A stretch of 64,000 nt of DNA, from positions 620,001 through 684,000 of the forward strand of contig JADHYV010000003.1 of NCBI GenBank assembly GCA_027604705.1, in the 5' to 3' direction. The position numbers and the translations under genes were made by a program. This document shows, piece after piece, positions 29,005 to 39,830 of this stretch (position 1 is its first letter; each line of letters starts with the position of its first letter). Under the pieces are notes generated by a model. That model made no database searches, had not been told where the DNA came from, and worked only from the letters and a program-made list of their open reading frames with translations. The stretch is from Allomyces arbusculus. Its lineage: Eukaryota; Blastocladiomycota; Blastocladiomycetes; Blastocladiales; Blastocladiaceae.

Positions 29005-31189
29005 GTTGCTGTCGTCGTGTCGACGTCGGCGCGGAATATGGCGGGAGCATAAAGAGAACTGATGGATTTGAAGCGACTTCTCGGTTCTCATAACCTCCGG
29101 CTGGTGCTCACGACTCGGTCTTCATCTCGTCGTCTCAGGCCCAACAGGCGAGCACCAAAAAGGGCGATGGCATCGGCGTTCAGGTCATTTTCGAGATATA
29201 CAGGTATCGATGCGTCTACGACAGATAGTCGTCTTGACGAGCGCGGTGGGATTCGAACCCACGATCTCCTCCTTCGGCTCGTTTGAGGGGATGGGAGAGG
29301 CCCCGTTCGTTTTTCTTGAGAGCAACTTTCATTTTCCCGAGCGTATGGGAGAGGATTTGTGTGAGCGCGCGAGCTGGAATATTCAACAGGCCATAGCGCA
29401 AGCTCAGTGCAATGAAGCTGGCAGGCCAGTCGTTTTAGCACCACGGTCAGACTCGTCGAACCCCCAACCACTCGCAACACAAACACCGCAAACCACAACT
29501 TGCTGCAACCATGTTCCCAGCACGCGCACAGCACAAATCGCTCGGCCGCGGCCCCATCACTGCCGCCTATCTGCTGTCGCGTTCACGCAACCCCGATCCC
29601 ATCCTTCTGCAACGACGCATGCGCCTGAGTACCATGCTGCAAATGCCCATCGCCGCCCTCGACGGCCCGCATCGTGCGCACGCCCGTCTTACTCGCGCGC
29701 CCGTCTTACTCGCACGCCCGTCACCGATTCCGAATAGGTCTGCGCCTTGCACACGCCGATGCGTCTTGCACGACTCCCATCACCAACCCCGGCCAGAACC
29801 GCACCGTGAGCATGCCGTCGCGACTCGCGCGCGCGCTCACTGCGCACAAGCTCCTCGCCGACCTCGACCAGGCCCATGTCGTGCACGTGCTGTTCCGTCT
29901 CATCTCGCGCGCGCGTCCGTTATCGTCCTTGACCGCACACGCAAACGCGTCTCGCCCGCACACGCTCGCGGCTGTGCAGATGCATTGACTCCTTCACACC
30001 TGGAAGACGCACCTTGCACACCGAGATGTCCCTGTGCACGTCTTGACGCTGAGCTCAGCACCCGACCCCGCTCTGGATTCGCGTCGCGCACGGCCGTCAC
30101 TGCCCTTGATCTTCGGGATCAAGAGACACCCTGTCTCCGCCCTGGACCAGCCTGCACCATGGGTTCGTGCTGCGTGTGTGCTCATTCCGCCTCCGCCCCT
30201 CCACTGGGACCACGTCATGCACGTGCCCATCATCGCACTTCCCCGCTCCATGCACTCGCCCATCATTGCATCGCCCTCCCCCTCATCCCCACACCACGCT
30301 TTCGCTGCACGCGTGCCCGTCATTGTCCTCGCCACACTCGTACACTCCCGGGACTTCATCGCACAAGCGCAAATCACCATCTTTGGTGTCCCCTAGTCTC
30401 CAGTGCGCGCCCACCCGCGCCACGGCCATGTGAACATCGTCCAATGTCCACCATCCCCTCGATCTGGGATCGCTTGTGCTGTAGAAAACCATTGACAATA
30501 GACCTGTTCTGCTCATGAAAATCACTGTTATGTCTCATTAAAATCGCACGCCATGACACGTCTGGCACGCGTCAGAACTGAAATGGCTCGATGAGAACCA
30601 CGCGCAGAACATCCCACGCCATTTCTTTTCTGTCCAATCATCACTCACCCACCACGGTTCCTTACACCTAAATGTGATAATAGTATGAGGTGCACGCCAA
30701 GCGAACCACATATCACGGACAGCTTCCTACTCTCCCCGATACGAGGCGCACGCTCGCAAGCCCCCTACGCGAAAGGTGGGTGGGTTGTGGCAATGCGAGG
30801 CTGAGACGCCTATGATCTGCATTCACACAATGAAGCTGGAACCGCCGTGTTGGCGTGTGCTGTACTGCTTTGGCATAACATGAGACGTGAGGCCTGTGGT
30901 GAGCGGCCGGCATCTGGGCTCAGGAAAGAGGGCACCCCCTGAAGTTGTGGATGTGGATGTATTATGGGAAATACAGCGTGGTTGTATCACATGTATGTGG
31001 AAAAATACAACTGGTCCCATCTCCCATTTGTACAGGTTAATTACTGAGCCACGCACGTGCGCAAAGTCAAACGCCCAGTTGAGCAAGCCGGGAAACGTTG
31101 TCACCCACCGCTGGCCTGCTCTCGTCGACATGTCCACCAGCATGCCGCCCGCACGTCGCATGCGCGCTTGACGACGCAGATAATGCGCA
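29005..31189. other. Gene-poor region, no secure gene
   Basis: About 2.2 kb. A 335-codon open frame (29511-30518) is Arg/Pro/His-rich and looks like a by-product of CG-rich sequence. A T-arm-like sequence sits at 29246-29262. A 17-base repeat occurs near 29681. Otherwise nothing recognised. Confidence 0.5.
29681..29722. repeat. 17-base tandem repeat, about 2.4 copies
   Basis: cgcccgtcttactcgcg, then cgcccgtcttactcgca, then a partial third copy cgcccgtc. Noncoding context. Confidence 0.7.
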
Positions 31190-31745
31190 GGGACGGCGTC
31201 GAGCCAAGGGACCGCGTGTGCTGGTCGAGCTCGCGGTGATGCTCGAGGACGCACAGGGCGCCAAGGACGACGACGCGCGCGTCACTGTTTATGGTGAGAC
31301 GACCGAGCCTTGCTCAACTATCCACCCGGCACGTCGGGCGGGCGGCGGTCAACCTTGAACAGGTACGCCTCCAAGCCCGCGCCACGGCCGACGCGCGGAC
31401 GACGTTGGGAGTGGGCAAAGTCAAGTCAAGATCGTGCGTCTGTCGCCGGAGTTGTGAATCGGGCCCGCCTGAAGTCGATCAGGTCGCGCTTGAGATTGTG
31501 AGTTCACCGGTGGCCGAGTCTTGCTCTCTCCAAATCCGTCCTTGGCCAACCGCTCCCAAATTATTTTGATACCACCAGCAGCAACTTGCACGCGAGGCCC
31601 TCAGGAGCTGCGAACCTACCACGTCTTGACGCGCGTGCAGCAAGGGCGGACCATGATCAAGTGCCTGCACCAGCGCCCAGACAGCCTCTCGACGTTGCAA
31701 TCGGCTCCCTTCGTTCGCTCGACCCGCGCGGCTCCCCAAGCGTGA
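31190..31745 (+). other. Possible short spliced gene, unresolved
   Basis: A plus-strand stretch reads KGPRVLVELAVMLEDAQGAK, then DDDARVTVYG, up to a gtgaga donor at 31293. After a tag/cag-ended gap, acceptor at 31362 allows continuation to GSGQSQVKIVRLSPEL and a stop. Another candidate run further on, PQELRTYHVLTRVQQGRTM, has no clear connection. The composition is protein-like, but no start codon and no family were identified. It could be a real small gene, a decayed gene or chance. Confidence 0.22.
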
Positions 31746-32152
31746 GCAGACGCAGCAGCCGAAGGAGCACCAGCACCAGTAGCACCAGCACGCGCTTCAG
31801 ACCTCGTTCCCGCGCCTTGTCGACGTGGCAAAATTTGCTCGAGGTGGGTGTGTGCGCTTTGGTGGAGCGAATTCGGTCGCCGAGGCCGCGACGCGCGGCA
31901 GCCGCGAACACGCTTTGTTGCCGCGACCGACCGCGGTGCTGCGGCCGGGGACCGGCAGCAGCCGATGCGCTGCGCGCCCGCTCGGTGGGCCACGCGTGTG
32001 CCGGCCGGGCGTGCGTTCTCTGTCACGGACGAACGCCAACTGATTTTTCTGTGCTTCCGGTCTTGTGCTGTGTGTAGGAGGCTCGACGAGAGTGGGCGCT
32101 GTGATCACGACAAGTCGACGACAGGTTGACAACGGCGCACTCTTGCTCCAAA

Positions 32153-35100
32153 ATGGCCGACAGCCACCCGTCGCACGACGCGCACCATCTCGGCGCCCCG
32201 CCGATGCACTACTCCACCTCGCGCCGCCCGTCCGGCGCAAGTCTACCCGCGATGCCGCCGACGCCCGCAACCCCGTCGTCCTACGCGTCCTGGACGTCGA
32301 GCCCGTCGGACGCCATGCACCACCACCACATGCCGCACCTTCCCTCTTCTTCCGCGGCCGTGCAGCCGTGGACCAGCAGTGCGCCGCCCGGCCACGACGT
32401 GAACGACGGTCTGCAGAGCCCGCCGCAAATGCCGCAGACGCCACGCCCGAGTCTACGGACGCGGTGCATGCCCGTAATCCGGTGCCCGCGGCCATTCCGG
32501 ATCGCGCGATTGTGTCGCGCACCGCCGGCGTCGCCGAGGTCTCCGGCGTACCGATCGGTTCCGCGACCCGAGGGTGGGCTGGTGGTCGTGTCCAGTGCCG
32601 CGAGCTCAGGCGTGCGGAAACCCTCGTCGGCGCTCGCGACGGCACCGGTCGTCTATGGCGCGGCGTACGGCGCGGGGAATGCGCATGCGCCCCCCGCAGT
32701 GGACGCTGGTTGCAGTCGCAATGATGGCGATGCCGGCGCAGCCACGTCTGACGACCACGACGACGACGATGACGACGATGACGCCCTGTCGGATACCGAA
32801 GCGCTCCTACACCCGTCTGGACGTCGCCGCGCCGCATTCGGTGGCGACTCGCCCACCCCTGGCCCTGGCGCCGCCCCATCCGCAAACCCCGCTGCGACCC
32901 GTGCGGCCAAGGCCCTCCACCGACGCTCGCGGTCATGGACGAGCAACCACGAGTCGCTGACGGCCATCGACCGCAATGGCACGGCCGGCGCGAGTTCCGA
33001 GCAACTTCTCAGCGACCACTGGTTGCAGGACCATCGACTGAATGCGCTCGCGGGCGCCACGCCGCCGCCGCCCTCCTCGCTCCTCTCGCATGCGACGCCG
33101 TCGGACCTCGACTTGCTGTCATCCATGGTGGGGAACACGGGCGCGGCGGACGCGTCGGTCGCGTCCATGTCCCTGCTTGACCGACAGCAAGCTCCGTCGC
33201 CGTCGCGGCAACGTGCTGGGTCGCACCGGTCCCTGGCCCCCTCGACGGCCCCCTCGCGCGGCCCCGCCATCTCCTCCGCCGGCGGCGTCGTCCCGACATT
33301 CGACGCAGCGACCGCACCCCCACGGAAAGCCTCGCTCGCGTCCGCCGCGTCCGTCGGCGCGCTCTTCCCGACCCCGCACGCGCCACAGATTCGACCACGT
33401 AGTCCGTCGTCGGCGCGGTACACGTCTGATACGGAACCGGGCGCGCTCGAGCTGGCGATCGCCGCCGAGGACGAAGATAATGACGAGGATGGTGACGCGA
33501 ATCGGTACAGTGTCCCAACGGGGTCGCTCATGACGGACACGGACGTGGAACCGCTCGGTTTCGGCCCTGTTCCGGCCGCACACGATTCCCCCGTGCATCC
33601 GTGGGCACACCGGGTCTCGGACCCGCGGCCGTCGCCCGTTCGTGGCAGTGGAGGTGCATCCGGGTCGTGGACGTCCCTGCCGGCAACGACGAGCATGGAC
33701 CCGCCGGCCGTCGCGTCGGCGTCGTCCATGTCGCTACCCGACACGGTACACGCGGCCGCTGTCGCTGAAACGCCCGGATCGGGACGCGCGGGCCCGCCCG
33801 TCGCCGCCCCACGCCGCGCACTGCGGCACGCCCCCTCGGCCGCCGGGTCCGCGCGTACCGTCGCGCCGAGCTTGCCGCACGTGTCCCCTGCGGACGTGCC
33901 GCGCATCATCGTGCACGTCGAGCCGAACCTCGAGCTGGGCGCGCTCGGCGCCGTTCTTGCGGGTAAATACAAGCCCAAGTGGAAGGTTATCCAGGCATTC
34001 GCGCAGGCCCTGTTCGAAGGGCTCGGGTGCTCGTGGACGGCCATCATGCGCGTCCAACCACTCCTGCGGGCCACGGGCATGTCGCCACAGCACTTGATGG
34101 TCATGGCGCTCTACATTCGCCGGTACTTGCACGCTCGGGCCGCGGGGACCGCGCCACCGCCCGCCGCACCGCCGAAGTCGCGCGTGGTGCATGTGCAGGG
34201 TGAAGACCCGCCGCTCGCCATGCTGCGCAAGGGGTCGGCCACGTCATCCGTGTCGCGCACGTCGTCCCGGACCCGCAGGATGTTGGAGCGGTTTTCGCTC
34301 GGCGGCGGCAGCGTGCGCGGGTCGGCGCCCACGTCACCCGCGATCTCGACGAATGCGCGGTCCCCGACGATCGGGTCCCCCGCAGCAGCCTCGTCGTCGG
34401 TGGCCGCCGACGAGTCGATGGGGTTGTGGGACGCGGTTGTGCGCGACGAACGGATTCGGGCTGGTGGGATCTGGGACGATGGAGACGATCAAGAAGACGG
34501 GCCGGATCCGGCATTGGACCCAGCGACGGGCGTGATTTCCGTGACCCGCGACGAGTTGCTGGCCCGTGGCCAGGCGCGGTTGTTGTGTGTTGCCGCGCTC
34601 TTGTCGTGCAAGATCATGTCCGACAACTGTTTCACGGCACAAGCGATTGCCGGGATTGCGCCGCGCGAGTCGGTCCGCAGTACTGCCGACCTAGTCGGAT
34701 ACGAAGTGCACGTCGTCACGGGGGTCCAGTTCGACTTAGCCGTGCGCCGCGACGAACTCGCGCAACTCACGCGCGATTTCCGAGATACTCTGTCGGAACA
34801 AATGGTGCATCGGCGGCGGCCGTCGTCGCTGATGGGCCCGCATGGAGCCGCGATGAGCCCGCGGACCGAGGCGGCGTTGGTGGACGATGGCAGTATCATG
34901 TCGGCGTTTGGCGTCTGTGATGCGTTGTTGGACTTGCTCGTCAAGACGGCGGCCGTCGCGGGGGAGCCGGGCGAGGATATTAGTAATGCCGCATTTATCG
35001 TGCAACCGCCGCCGCCCGTACCTGTGGCACCGGTCGCGAACGGGTACCCGACGAGCGTTCCGCGATCGATCGCCCCAGCCGACCCGGTCCCGGTGCTGCA

Positions 35101-36082
35101 CCCGCTCCGCAGCCACCCGACCGAATCGAGTCTCGCGATCGCGCCGCCATCCGGGACTGCTGCGCACCACCACGTGCCCACCGGGCCGGCGTCGGGCGTG
35201 CCGAGTACCGCCGCCGCAACCACGGCCGCGACGACGGGCAGTACCCCGCGATACCCGGGCAAGGACGCGTCCCTGCTCGCCGACATGCTGCGCGCGCAGC
35301 TCTCCACGACGCCCGCACCGGCGGACCACATGCACCATCCGCACCCGCAGCAGCATCATACACATGCGTTCTCGAACTCGGCCACCGCTGGCAACACGCC
35401 CGTCGTCGGATCGGCACCGACGTTACAGGTGCACACACCTCCGCTCGCGCATGCGCCGTCGCGGCCAAGTACGCCGTCCCACGCGGTCCGTCCCGCTGGG
35501 ACGGCAGCCTCGACGTCGACGCAGCTTGTGACCCCCGTCACGCAGCCGCGCGGAGCCCGCACGGACCTCGCGATCCCGTCGCTCACGCAAGTGCGTGCCG
35601 GGTCGGCCGCGTCTGGTAGCAGTCTCACCGGGAGCAACTCCACGCTCGACCGTCCTGGATCCTCGTCCATGAGCTTGCTCGCGGCCGCTGCCGCCGCCGC
35701 CGCAGCAGCGACCACCGTGCACCGGCACGATCCCGCCGTGCTTGATTCAGTTGCCGCGGCCGCAGCAGCGGCAACGGGCCCCGCGCATTCAGCGCTCGCG
35801 TCGATCTTGTCGTTGGCCGACGCGGTCGAGGCGTCGCCTCTGATGCGCGCGCCGGTGGCGGTCGTCCCGCCTAATGTGGGGGGCCGGTCCGCGGCGAGTT
35901 CGAGGGTGGGCAGTGCGGGCCCGGCGTCGCCCGCGACGACGGGTGGGGGGCCGGTGAGTGCGCGGACGCAGTTGCAGGACTTGTTGCTGGAACATGATGC
36001 GTGGATGCAGGCGCACCGTGAACCTGGTAGGCCGGATTCGGCCGTTGGTGGGGTGTATCCGGCGGCGCGTGGGGTGGAGTAG
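32153..36082 (+). CDS. Large disordered protein with a split cyclin-like fold
   Basis: Single exon, 1309 residues from MADSHPSHDAHH. Most of it is Ser/Pro/Ala-rich disorder, with an acidic patch near residues 200-215. From about residue 580 there is a structured segment: IIVHVEPNLELGALGAVLAG, then FAQALFEGLGCSWTAIMRV and LLRATGMSPQHLMVMALYIR, resembling cyclin-box helices. After a ~140-residue insertion comes ARLLCVAALLSCKIMSDNCF, then VGYEVHVVTGVQFDLAVRRD, resembling the following helices of Pho80/PCL-type cyclins (the KxxSDNxF-like block). Such cyclins partner Pho85-type kinases; that is inferred. Between about 32440 and 32575 the neighbouring frame has more protein-like content, so the model there may hide an error. 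Confidence 0.7.
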   Translation: MADSHPSHDAHHLGAPPMHYSTSRRPSGASLPAMPPTPATPSSYASWTSSPSDAMHHHHMPHLPSSSAAVQPWTSSAPPGHDVNDGLQSPPQMPQTPRPSLRTRCMPVIRCPRPFRIARLCRAPPASPRSPAYRSVPRPEGGLVVVSSAASSGVRKPSSALATAPVVYGAAYGAGNAHAPPAVDAGCSRNDGDAGAATSDDHDDDDDDDDALSDTEALLHPSGRRRAAFGGDSPTPGPGAAPSANPAATRAAKALHRRSRSWTSNHESLTAIDRNGTAGASSEQLLSDHWLQDHRLNALAGATPPPPSSLLSHATPSDLDLLSSMVGNTGAADASVASMSLLDRQQAPSPSRQRAGSHRSLAPSTAPSRGPAISSAGGVVPTFDAATAPPRKASLASAASVGALFPTPHAPQIRPRSPSSARYTSDTEPGALELAIAAEDEDNDEDGDANRYSVPTGSLMTDTDVEPLGFGPVPAAHDSPVHPWAHRVSDPRPSPVRGSGGASGSWTSLPATTSMDPPAVASASSMSLPDTVHAAAVAETPGSGRAGPPVAAPRRALRHAPSAAGSARTVAPSLPHVSPADVPRIIVHVEPNLELGALGAVLAGKYKPKWKVIQAFAQALFEGLGCSWTAIMRVQPLLRATGMSPQHLMVMALYIRRYLHARAAGTAPPPAAPPKSRVVHVQGEDPPLAMLRKGSATSSVSRTSSRTRRMLERFSLGGGSVRGSAPTSPAISTNARSPTIGSPAAASSSVAADESMGLWDAVVRDERIRAGGIWDDGDDQEDGPDPALDPATGVISVTRDELLARGQARLLCVAALLSCKIMSDNCFTAQAIAGIAPRESVRSTADLVGYEVHVVTGVQFDLAVRRDELAQLTRDFRDTLSEQMVHRRRPSSLMGPHGAAMSPRTEAALVDDGSIMSAFGVCDALLDLLVKTAAVAGEPGEDISNAAFIVQPPPPVPVAPVANGYPTSVPRSIAPADPVPVLHPLRSHPTESSLAIAPPSGTAAHHHVPTGPASGVPSTAAATTAATTGSTPRYPGKDASLLADMLRAQLSTTPAPADHMHHPHPQQHHTHAFSNSATAGNTPVVGSAPTLQVHTPPLAHAPSRPSTPSHAVRPAGTAASTSTQLVTPVTQPRGARTDLAIPSLTQVRAGSAASGSSLTGSNSTLDRPGSSSMSLLAAAAAAAAAATTVHRHDPAVLDSVAAAAAAATGPAHSALASILSLADAVEASPLMRAPVAVVPPNVGGRSAASSRVGSAGPASPATTGGGPVSARTQLQDLLLEHDAWMQAHREPGRPDSAVGGVYPAARGVE

Positions 36083-36645
36083 ATTGTACGGTGTAGATGC
36101 ACGGTGGAGAGGATGTGGGAATGGTGTTTTGAATTCTGTTTTCGCTTTGTTTGGCGTTTGGTTGCGACCAAGTGTAGTTTTGTGTTCCTGGATTGGATTG
36201 GTGGATGTGTGCCCAGTATCTCGCAGCTGATCATCCTTTTACCCCCAGTGACGGCTATGATTTCTCTTTTCGTTTTCCGCGATGCAGATGCAGGGTGCTT
36301 GTTCCATTTTGCAATGTCGGTGTGTGGGTGTCGTTCTCGTGTTGTCGTTCGTGGAGTTGGTGGTGTTGTGTGGGGTGGACCAAATAGACGGAAAGTGCTC
36401 AATGGCTGTATTTCAACCGCAGAATGACGATCATCATGGCCGGCACGTGCCTTGATCACAGCAAACTGTGCTGCTGACCGTTGTGAACTGGCCCGATTCT
36501 GGCGACGGCGACCACGACGACCACAGCGCACGAGGCCGTGCCCAACTGGCCGCACTGTGATCGCAACGTACCGGCCGCGCTGATTCTCGACGATCGTGTC
36601 CACCAAAACCCCGAATCGACCGACCCCCTCCGCCAACCGACCACC
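36083..36645. other. Intergenic region between co-directional genes
   Basis: About 560 bases: T-rich 3' flank of the cyclin-like gene and promoter of the MRP51-like gene. The ORF of the latter is open from 36538, but no conserved start lies there. Nothing else seen. Confidence 0.5.
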
Positions 36646-37734
36646 ATGGCCGCCTCCAGCACGACCGCCTCGGTCGGCACGCTGCTGCGCAACTCGAAGC
36701 TGGCGCAATTCGACCGGCACCTGCCGCAAGTCTACACGTCAGTCAACGGCCACTGGGGTGCCGTCAAGGCGCGGATCCCCGCCCGGATGCCGGCCACCTA
36801 CCTGACGTTCCGCGCGCTCGACACCAAGTTCCAAGTGCCCGACATGCGCAACGCTGACGGCAAGGTCCAGACCGTCCGCCGGCTCAAGGAACAGCTACCG
36901 TACGTCGTGCCCTCGTCGTACGCGGCGTTCACCGCGCAGGACGCTCCCGGCGCGCCGCCCGTGACGAACCTCGCCGACCTGCCGCGCGCCGAGTTGCGGT
37001 CGCTGATCGCGTCGCTGCCGACGGGTCATGTCAAGAACCCGGCCGAGTGGCACAAGCCGTTGCGTGTGGACAACACGCCGTTGCGCAACATGCGTTCCAC
37101 AGCGGCCCCGGGGTCGCCGCACGCACCCGCTGGGCCCGTGTACACGGTGCACGACACAACGTCGGCCGCACGCGACGCGGCCGCGGCGCTCGGGTCGTCG
37201 GTGGCCGCGCAGGCGGCCGCGACAGGCGATGTCCCGCTCGTGTACGGGCGCATGCTTGCGCAGTACCGCAGCAAGCACGCCGTGGGTGTGGCCGGTATCG
37301 TCGGTGAAGTCGAGGGCCACTCGCGCCCGTCCAAGATGCTGACCAAGTTCGAAGTCGACGAGGCCACCTGGGACCGTCGCGCGCGCCCGATTTTGAAGCT
37401 GCGTGAGATCCGCAGTTCGTTGGCGCCCACGGGCGTGCGCACGTCGCGGCTCACGGCCGAGTCGCGTGCGCAGCAGCGGTTTGGGGCCAATGGGAACAGG
37501 ACGCCGATTGCCGTGCAGGGGATCGATGGGATTCGGTCGTTGATTCAGGAGTCGGTCAAGCATTCCAAGGGGCGCACGGCGGCCGCGGCCGCGGCCGCGT
37601 CGGGCGGTGCGGTGTCGGGTTATACGGGACCGCGGCCGTACGTGCGCTATGATAGCCGCGCACGGAGTAACGGAGAGCAGCAGCGGCCGGCGTCGGCGCC
37701 GCAGGCGCCCGCCGAGTCCTCGGACTCGTCGTGA
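36646..37734 (+). CDS. MRP51: Mitochondrial small-ribosomal-subunit protein MRP51/bS1m-like
   Basis: Single exon, 362 residues from MAASSTTASVGTLL. The N terminus LLRNSKLAQFDRHLPQVYTS, then HWGAVKARIPARMPATYLTF and RALDTKFQVPDM, matches the fungal MRP51 family pattern (short leader, LLRNS, W-G-lK, LDT, then d). Conservation fades toward the C terminus, which is Ala/Ser-rich. Family knowledge: a mitochondrial 37S subunit protein needed for translation of mitochondrial mRNAs. A cleavable targeting signal is plausible (few acidic residues before residue 20). The start at 36646 is preferred over the upstream in-frame 36538 because it gives that N terminus directly. Confidence 0.7.
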   Translation: MAASSTTASVGTLLRNSKLAQFDRHLPQVYTSVNGHWGAVKARIPARMPATYLTFRALDTKFQVPDMRNADGKVQTVRRLKEQLPYVVPSSYAAFTAQDAPGAPPVTNLADLPRAELRSLIASLPTGHVKNPAEWHKPLRVDNTPLRNMRSTAAPGSPHAPAGPVYTVHDTTSAARDAAAALGSSVAAQAAATGDVPLVYGRMLAQYRSKHAVGVAGIVGEVEGHSRPSKMLTKFEVDEATWDRRARPILKLREIRSSLAPTGVRTSRLTAESRAQQRFGANGNRTPIAVQGIDGIRSLIQESVKHSKGRTAAAAAAASGGAVSGYTGPRPYVRYDSRARSNGEQQRPASAPQAPAESSDSS

Positions 37735-37965
37735 GCGCGGATTGGATGGGGTTTTCGTTGTTGGTGTCCTCTAGTCTTGTCATCAGATATATTTACAGTC
37801 TCGTGCCTCTTGCCGAGCGTTTTCGTCCTTTTGCTGCCCCTTTTATCGTTTCGCCGGACGGCTCGCAAGGCACTCAGCCCGAACGAGCCCGAACGCCATG
37901 TCCGCGGCCGTCAACGCTCCCTCTCTTCCGCCGCTGCAGCGTCCCGCGTGCCCATCATCCTCATC

Positions 37966-38919
37966 ATGGACGCTGCACCACCGCCCGCACCACCGCCCGC
38001 ACTCGCACCAGTGCCGCAGCCGCACCCGTCCCGCCGCGCGCGCACCACAACGATGCCCGACGTGCCCGTCGCCGCCCTCCTGCGGCTCGCCGCCACGTCC
38101 ACATCGCATCACCATTCAACCACCACCAATTCGCCACCATCCCCGTCCTCGTCCGGCGGCACCTCGACGCGGTCGCTTCACGCCATGGTCGCGCGCGCGC
38201 TCGCCGCCGTCGTCTCCCCGCGCCCGCCAAGCCCACCGTCCTCGCTCCGTCGTGGCCGGACCACATCTCGCCGACCCGCCGCCGCCCGGGCCAAGCGCCG
38301 TGGAGACCCGGACGCGCGGCCCGCGTCACGCCGACGGCGGACGCGTACGGCGCCCGCGGCCATTGAGCACAGCGAGTCGGATTCCGACGACGATGGATAT
38401 GTCGACGGGATGGACATTGACGACGATACCTGTGGTGTACCCGTCGTCCGCGTCGATTCTGGGACCCTCGCCGAATGGACTGCTCCCGGCGGCCTGTCGG
38501 CCCCACCCAACTCGCCGCTTTCGGCATCGCCGCCGGCCAACCTTCCCTCGCACGGCGTCTCGGCACGGTCCAGCACCGGGTATCCATCGCCGCCGACCGC
38601 GAGCGCGCTTTCTCATGCACCAACGGCATCAACGTCGCCGCGCGCACCGTGCTCGCCGCCGTACTCGCCCCGCGTCCAGCCTCGGCACGCGGCGACCCCC
38701 GCGGTCCTCGCGCGGGCCGCCGCGCACGGACATGTGGGCAAACGCGTCGGACCCGCGCACTCGCCCGAGGGGCTCGCGGCCGCGGCAAAGCGGCGCGCTC
38801 GCGTGCGGCAGGCGATGGCGCGGCTCGCGCAGGATCTGGAAGGGGTTCATTTGGCGGACGATCAGGAGAGCGCGCCGCCGCCATCATCGAGTGGGGCACC
38901 AGGGGGCGTGCAGTGGTAG
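37966..38919 (+). CDS. Hypothetical disordered protein
   Basis: Single-exon model of 317 residues from MDAAPPPAPPPALAP. Composition is Pro/Ser/Ala-rich throughout. A basic patch (SRRRRTRTAPAA) sits next to an acidic run (HSESDSDDDGYVDGMDIDDD), and a short helical, Arg/Ala-rich stretch near the C terminus reads EGLAAAAKRRARVRQAMARL, then AQDLEGVHLADD. That last stretch is the only part that looks conserved. The basic plus acidic pattern suggests a nuclear protein. No domain recognised; the frame is open upstream to 37777, so the start is uncertain. Confidence 0.5.
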   Translation: MDAAPPPAPPPALAPVPQPHPSRRARTTTMPDVPVAALLRLAATSTSHHHSTTTNSPPSPSSSGGTSTRSLHAMVARALAAVVSPRPPSPPSSLRRGRTTSRRPAAARAKRRGDPDARPASRRRRTRTAPAAIEHSESDSDDDGYVDGMDIDDDTCGVPVVRVDSGTLAEWTAPGGLSAPPNSPLSASPPANLPSHGVSARSSTGYPSPPTASALSHAPTASTSPRAPCSPPYSPRVQPRHAATPAVLARAAAHGHVGKRVGPAHSPEGLAAAAKRRARVRQAMARLAQDLEGVHLADDQESAPPPSSSGAPGGVQW

Positions 38920-39830
38920 ATGTCGGGTGCATTCGACGTGCAGCCGTGCCCGGGGAGACGCGTCTGGCGCGCCGTGCGCGCGAGATTCGGTGCCGTTTCT
39001 CTGTCCCTTGGTGTTGTGGGCTGGTCGTGCGATATCGCGCGCGTTTCGCTCGCTCCTCCTCTCTCCCCTCTCTTCCCGTCCACAGGCCATTTTTTCCATC
39101 ATTCTGTAAATAGGACCATCATTCGCTTTGAGCCTGCCTGCATGGTGTGTCCATCGTTGACTGGCGGGCCGGTGGGCAAGCCAGTCATGGCAACCAAATT
39201 CTCATACCGCAACGGGTCACGCCACCATATCAAAACACCCACCGCATCCAAAACCACCACCGTCCCCACGGCCCATCGATTCTCTTCAAGAAACCACAAG
39301 TGTGTATTTTTTCTCCGCTGGGGGATCGGCTTCACGGCCGGTGTGATTTTAGCGGAAGTAAAGCGCACTGAGACAATCGAGCGCTGTAGAATACACTTGG
39401 CGGAGTCTCTGACATGGCGCGCTGAGCATGCAAACTGCGCACATCGCTCCTGTTTTGCTGGCTTTATGTCACGACTACTTCGTTGCTTGGCGCCTTGGGT
39501 GTTGGAGAAGAGACTGGGGACTGCTGGGGAGGTGCACGACGGTTGACGGCGTGCGGATGGCGCGCAGAACGCTCCTGGGCCGTGCGAGCTCTTGGCTTTT
39601 GGTATGTTTGTCGTTGGTCTTGCTCGTCCGCAACCAGGTCCGACCAGGATAAACTGCGATCCGCTTTCCGACCACGATACTGACAATAAATACGTAATTC
39701 ATTGCTCTGGTGTGTGGGTAACAAATCATCCAAAACCATCAACGCCATCGACCCCTCGACAGCATAACCGCGTCCCCATCGTCGCTACCCCGAGACGCTC
39801 CCCCGCCCTCCTCTCGACATACCACTTCTC
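38920..39830. other. Convergent intergenic region, no gene seen
   Basis: About 900 bases between the 3' ends of the hypothetical gene (+) and the GYP7-like gene (-). Short ORFs on both strands show no motif. Confidence 0.5.

Noticed and set aside
29511-30518. 335-codon plus-strand frame
   Set aside because: Arg/Pro/His/Ala-rich with no domain. Overlapping frames on both strands are equally open, typical of CG-rich noncoding DNA with short repeats.
32653-34104. 483-codon minus-strand frame over the cyclin-like gene
   Set aside because: Ser/Ala-rich mirror of the coding strand, without hydrophobic core or motif.
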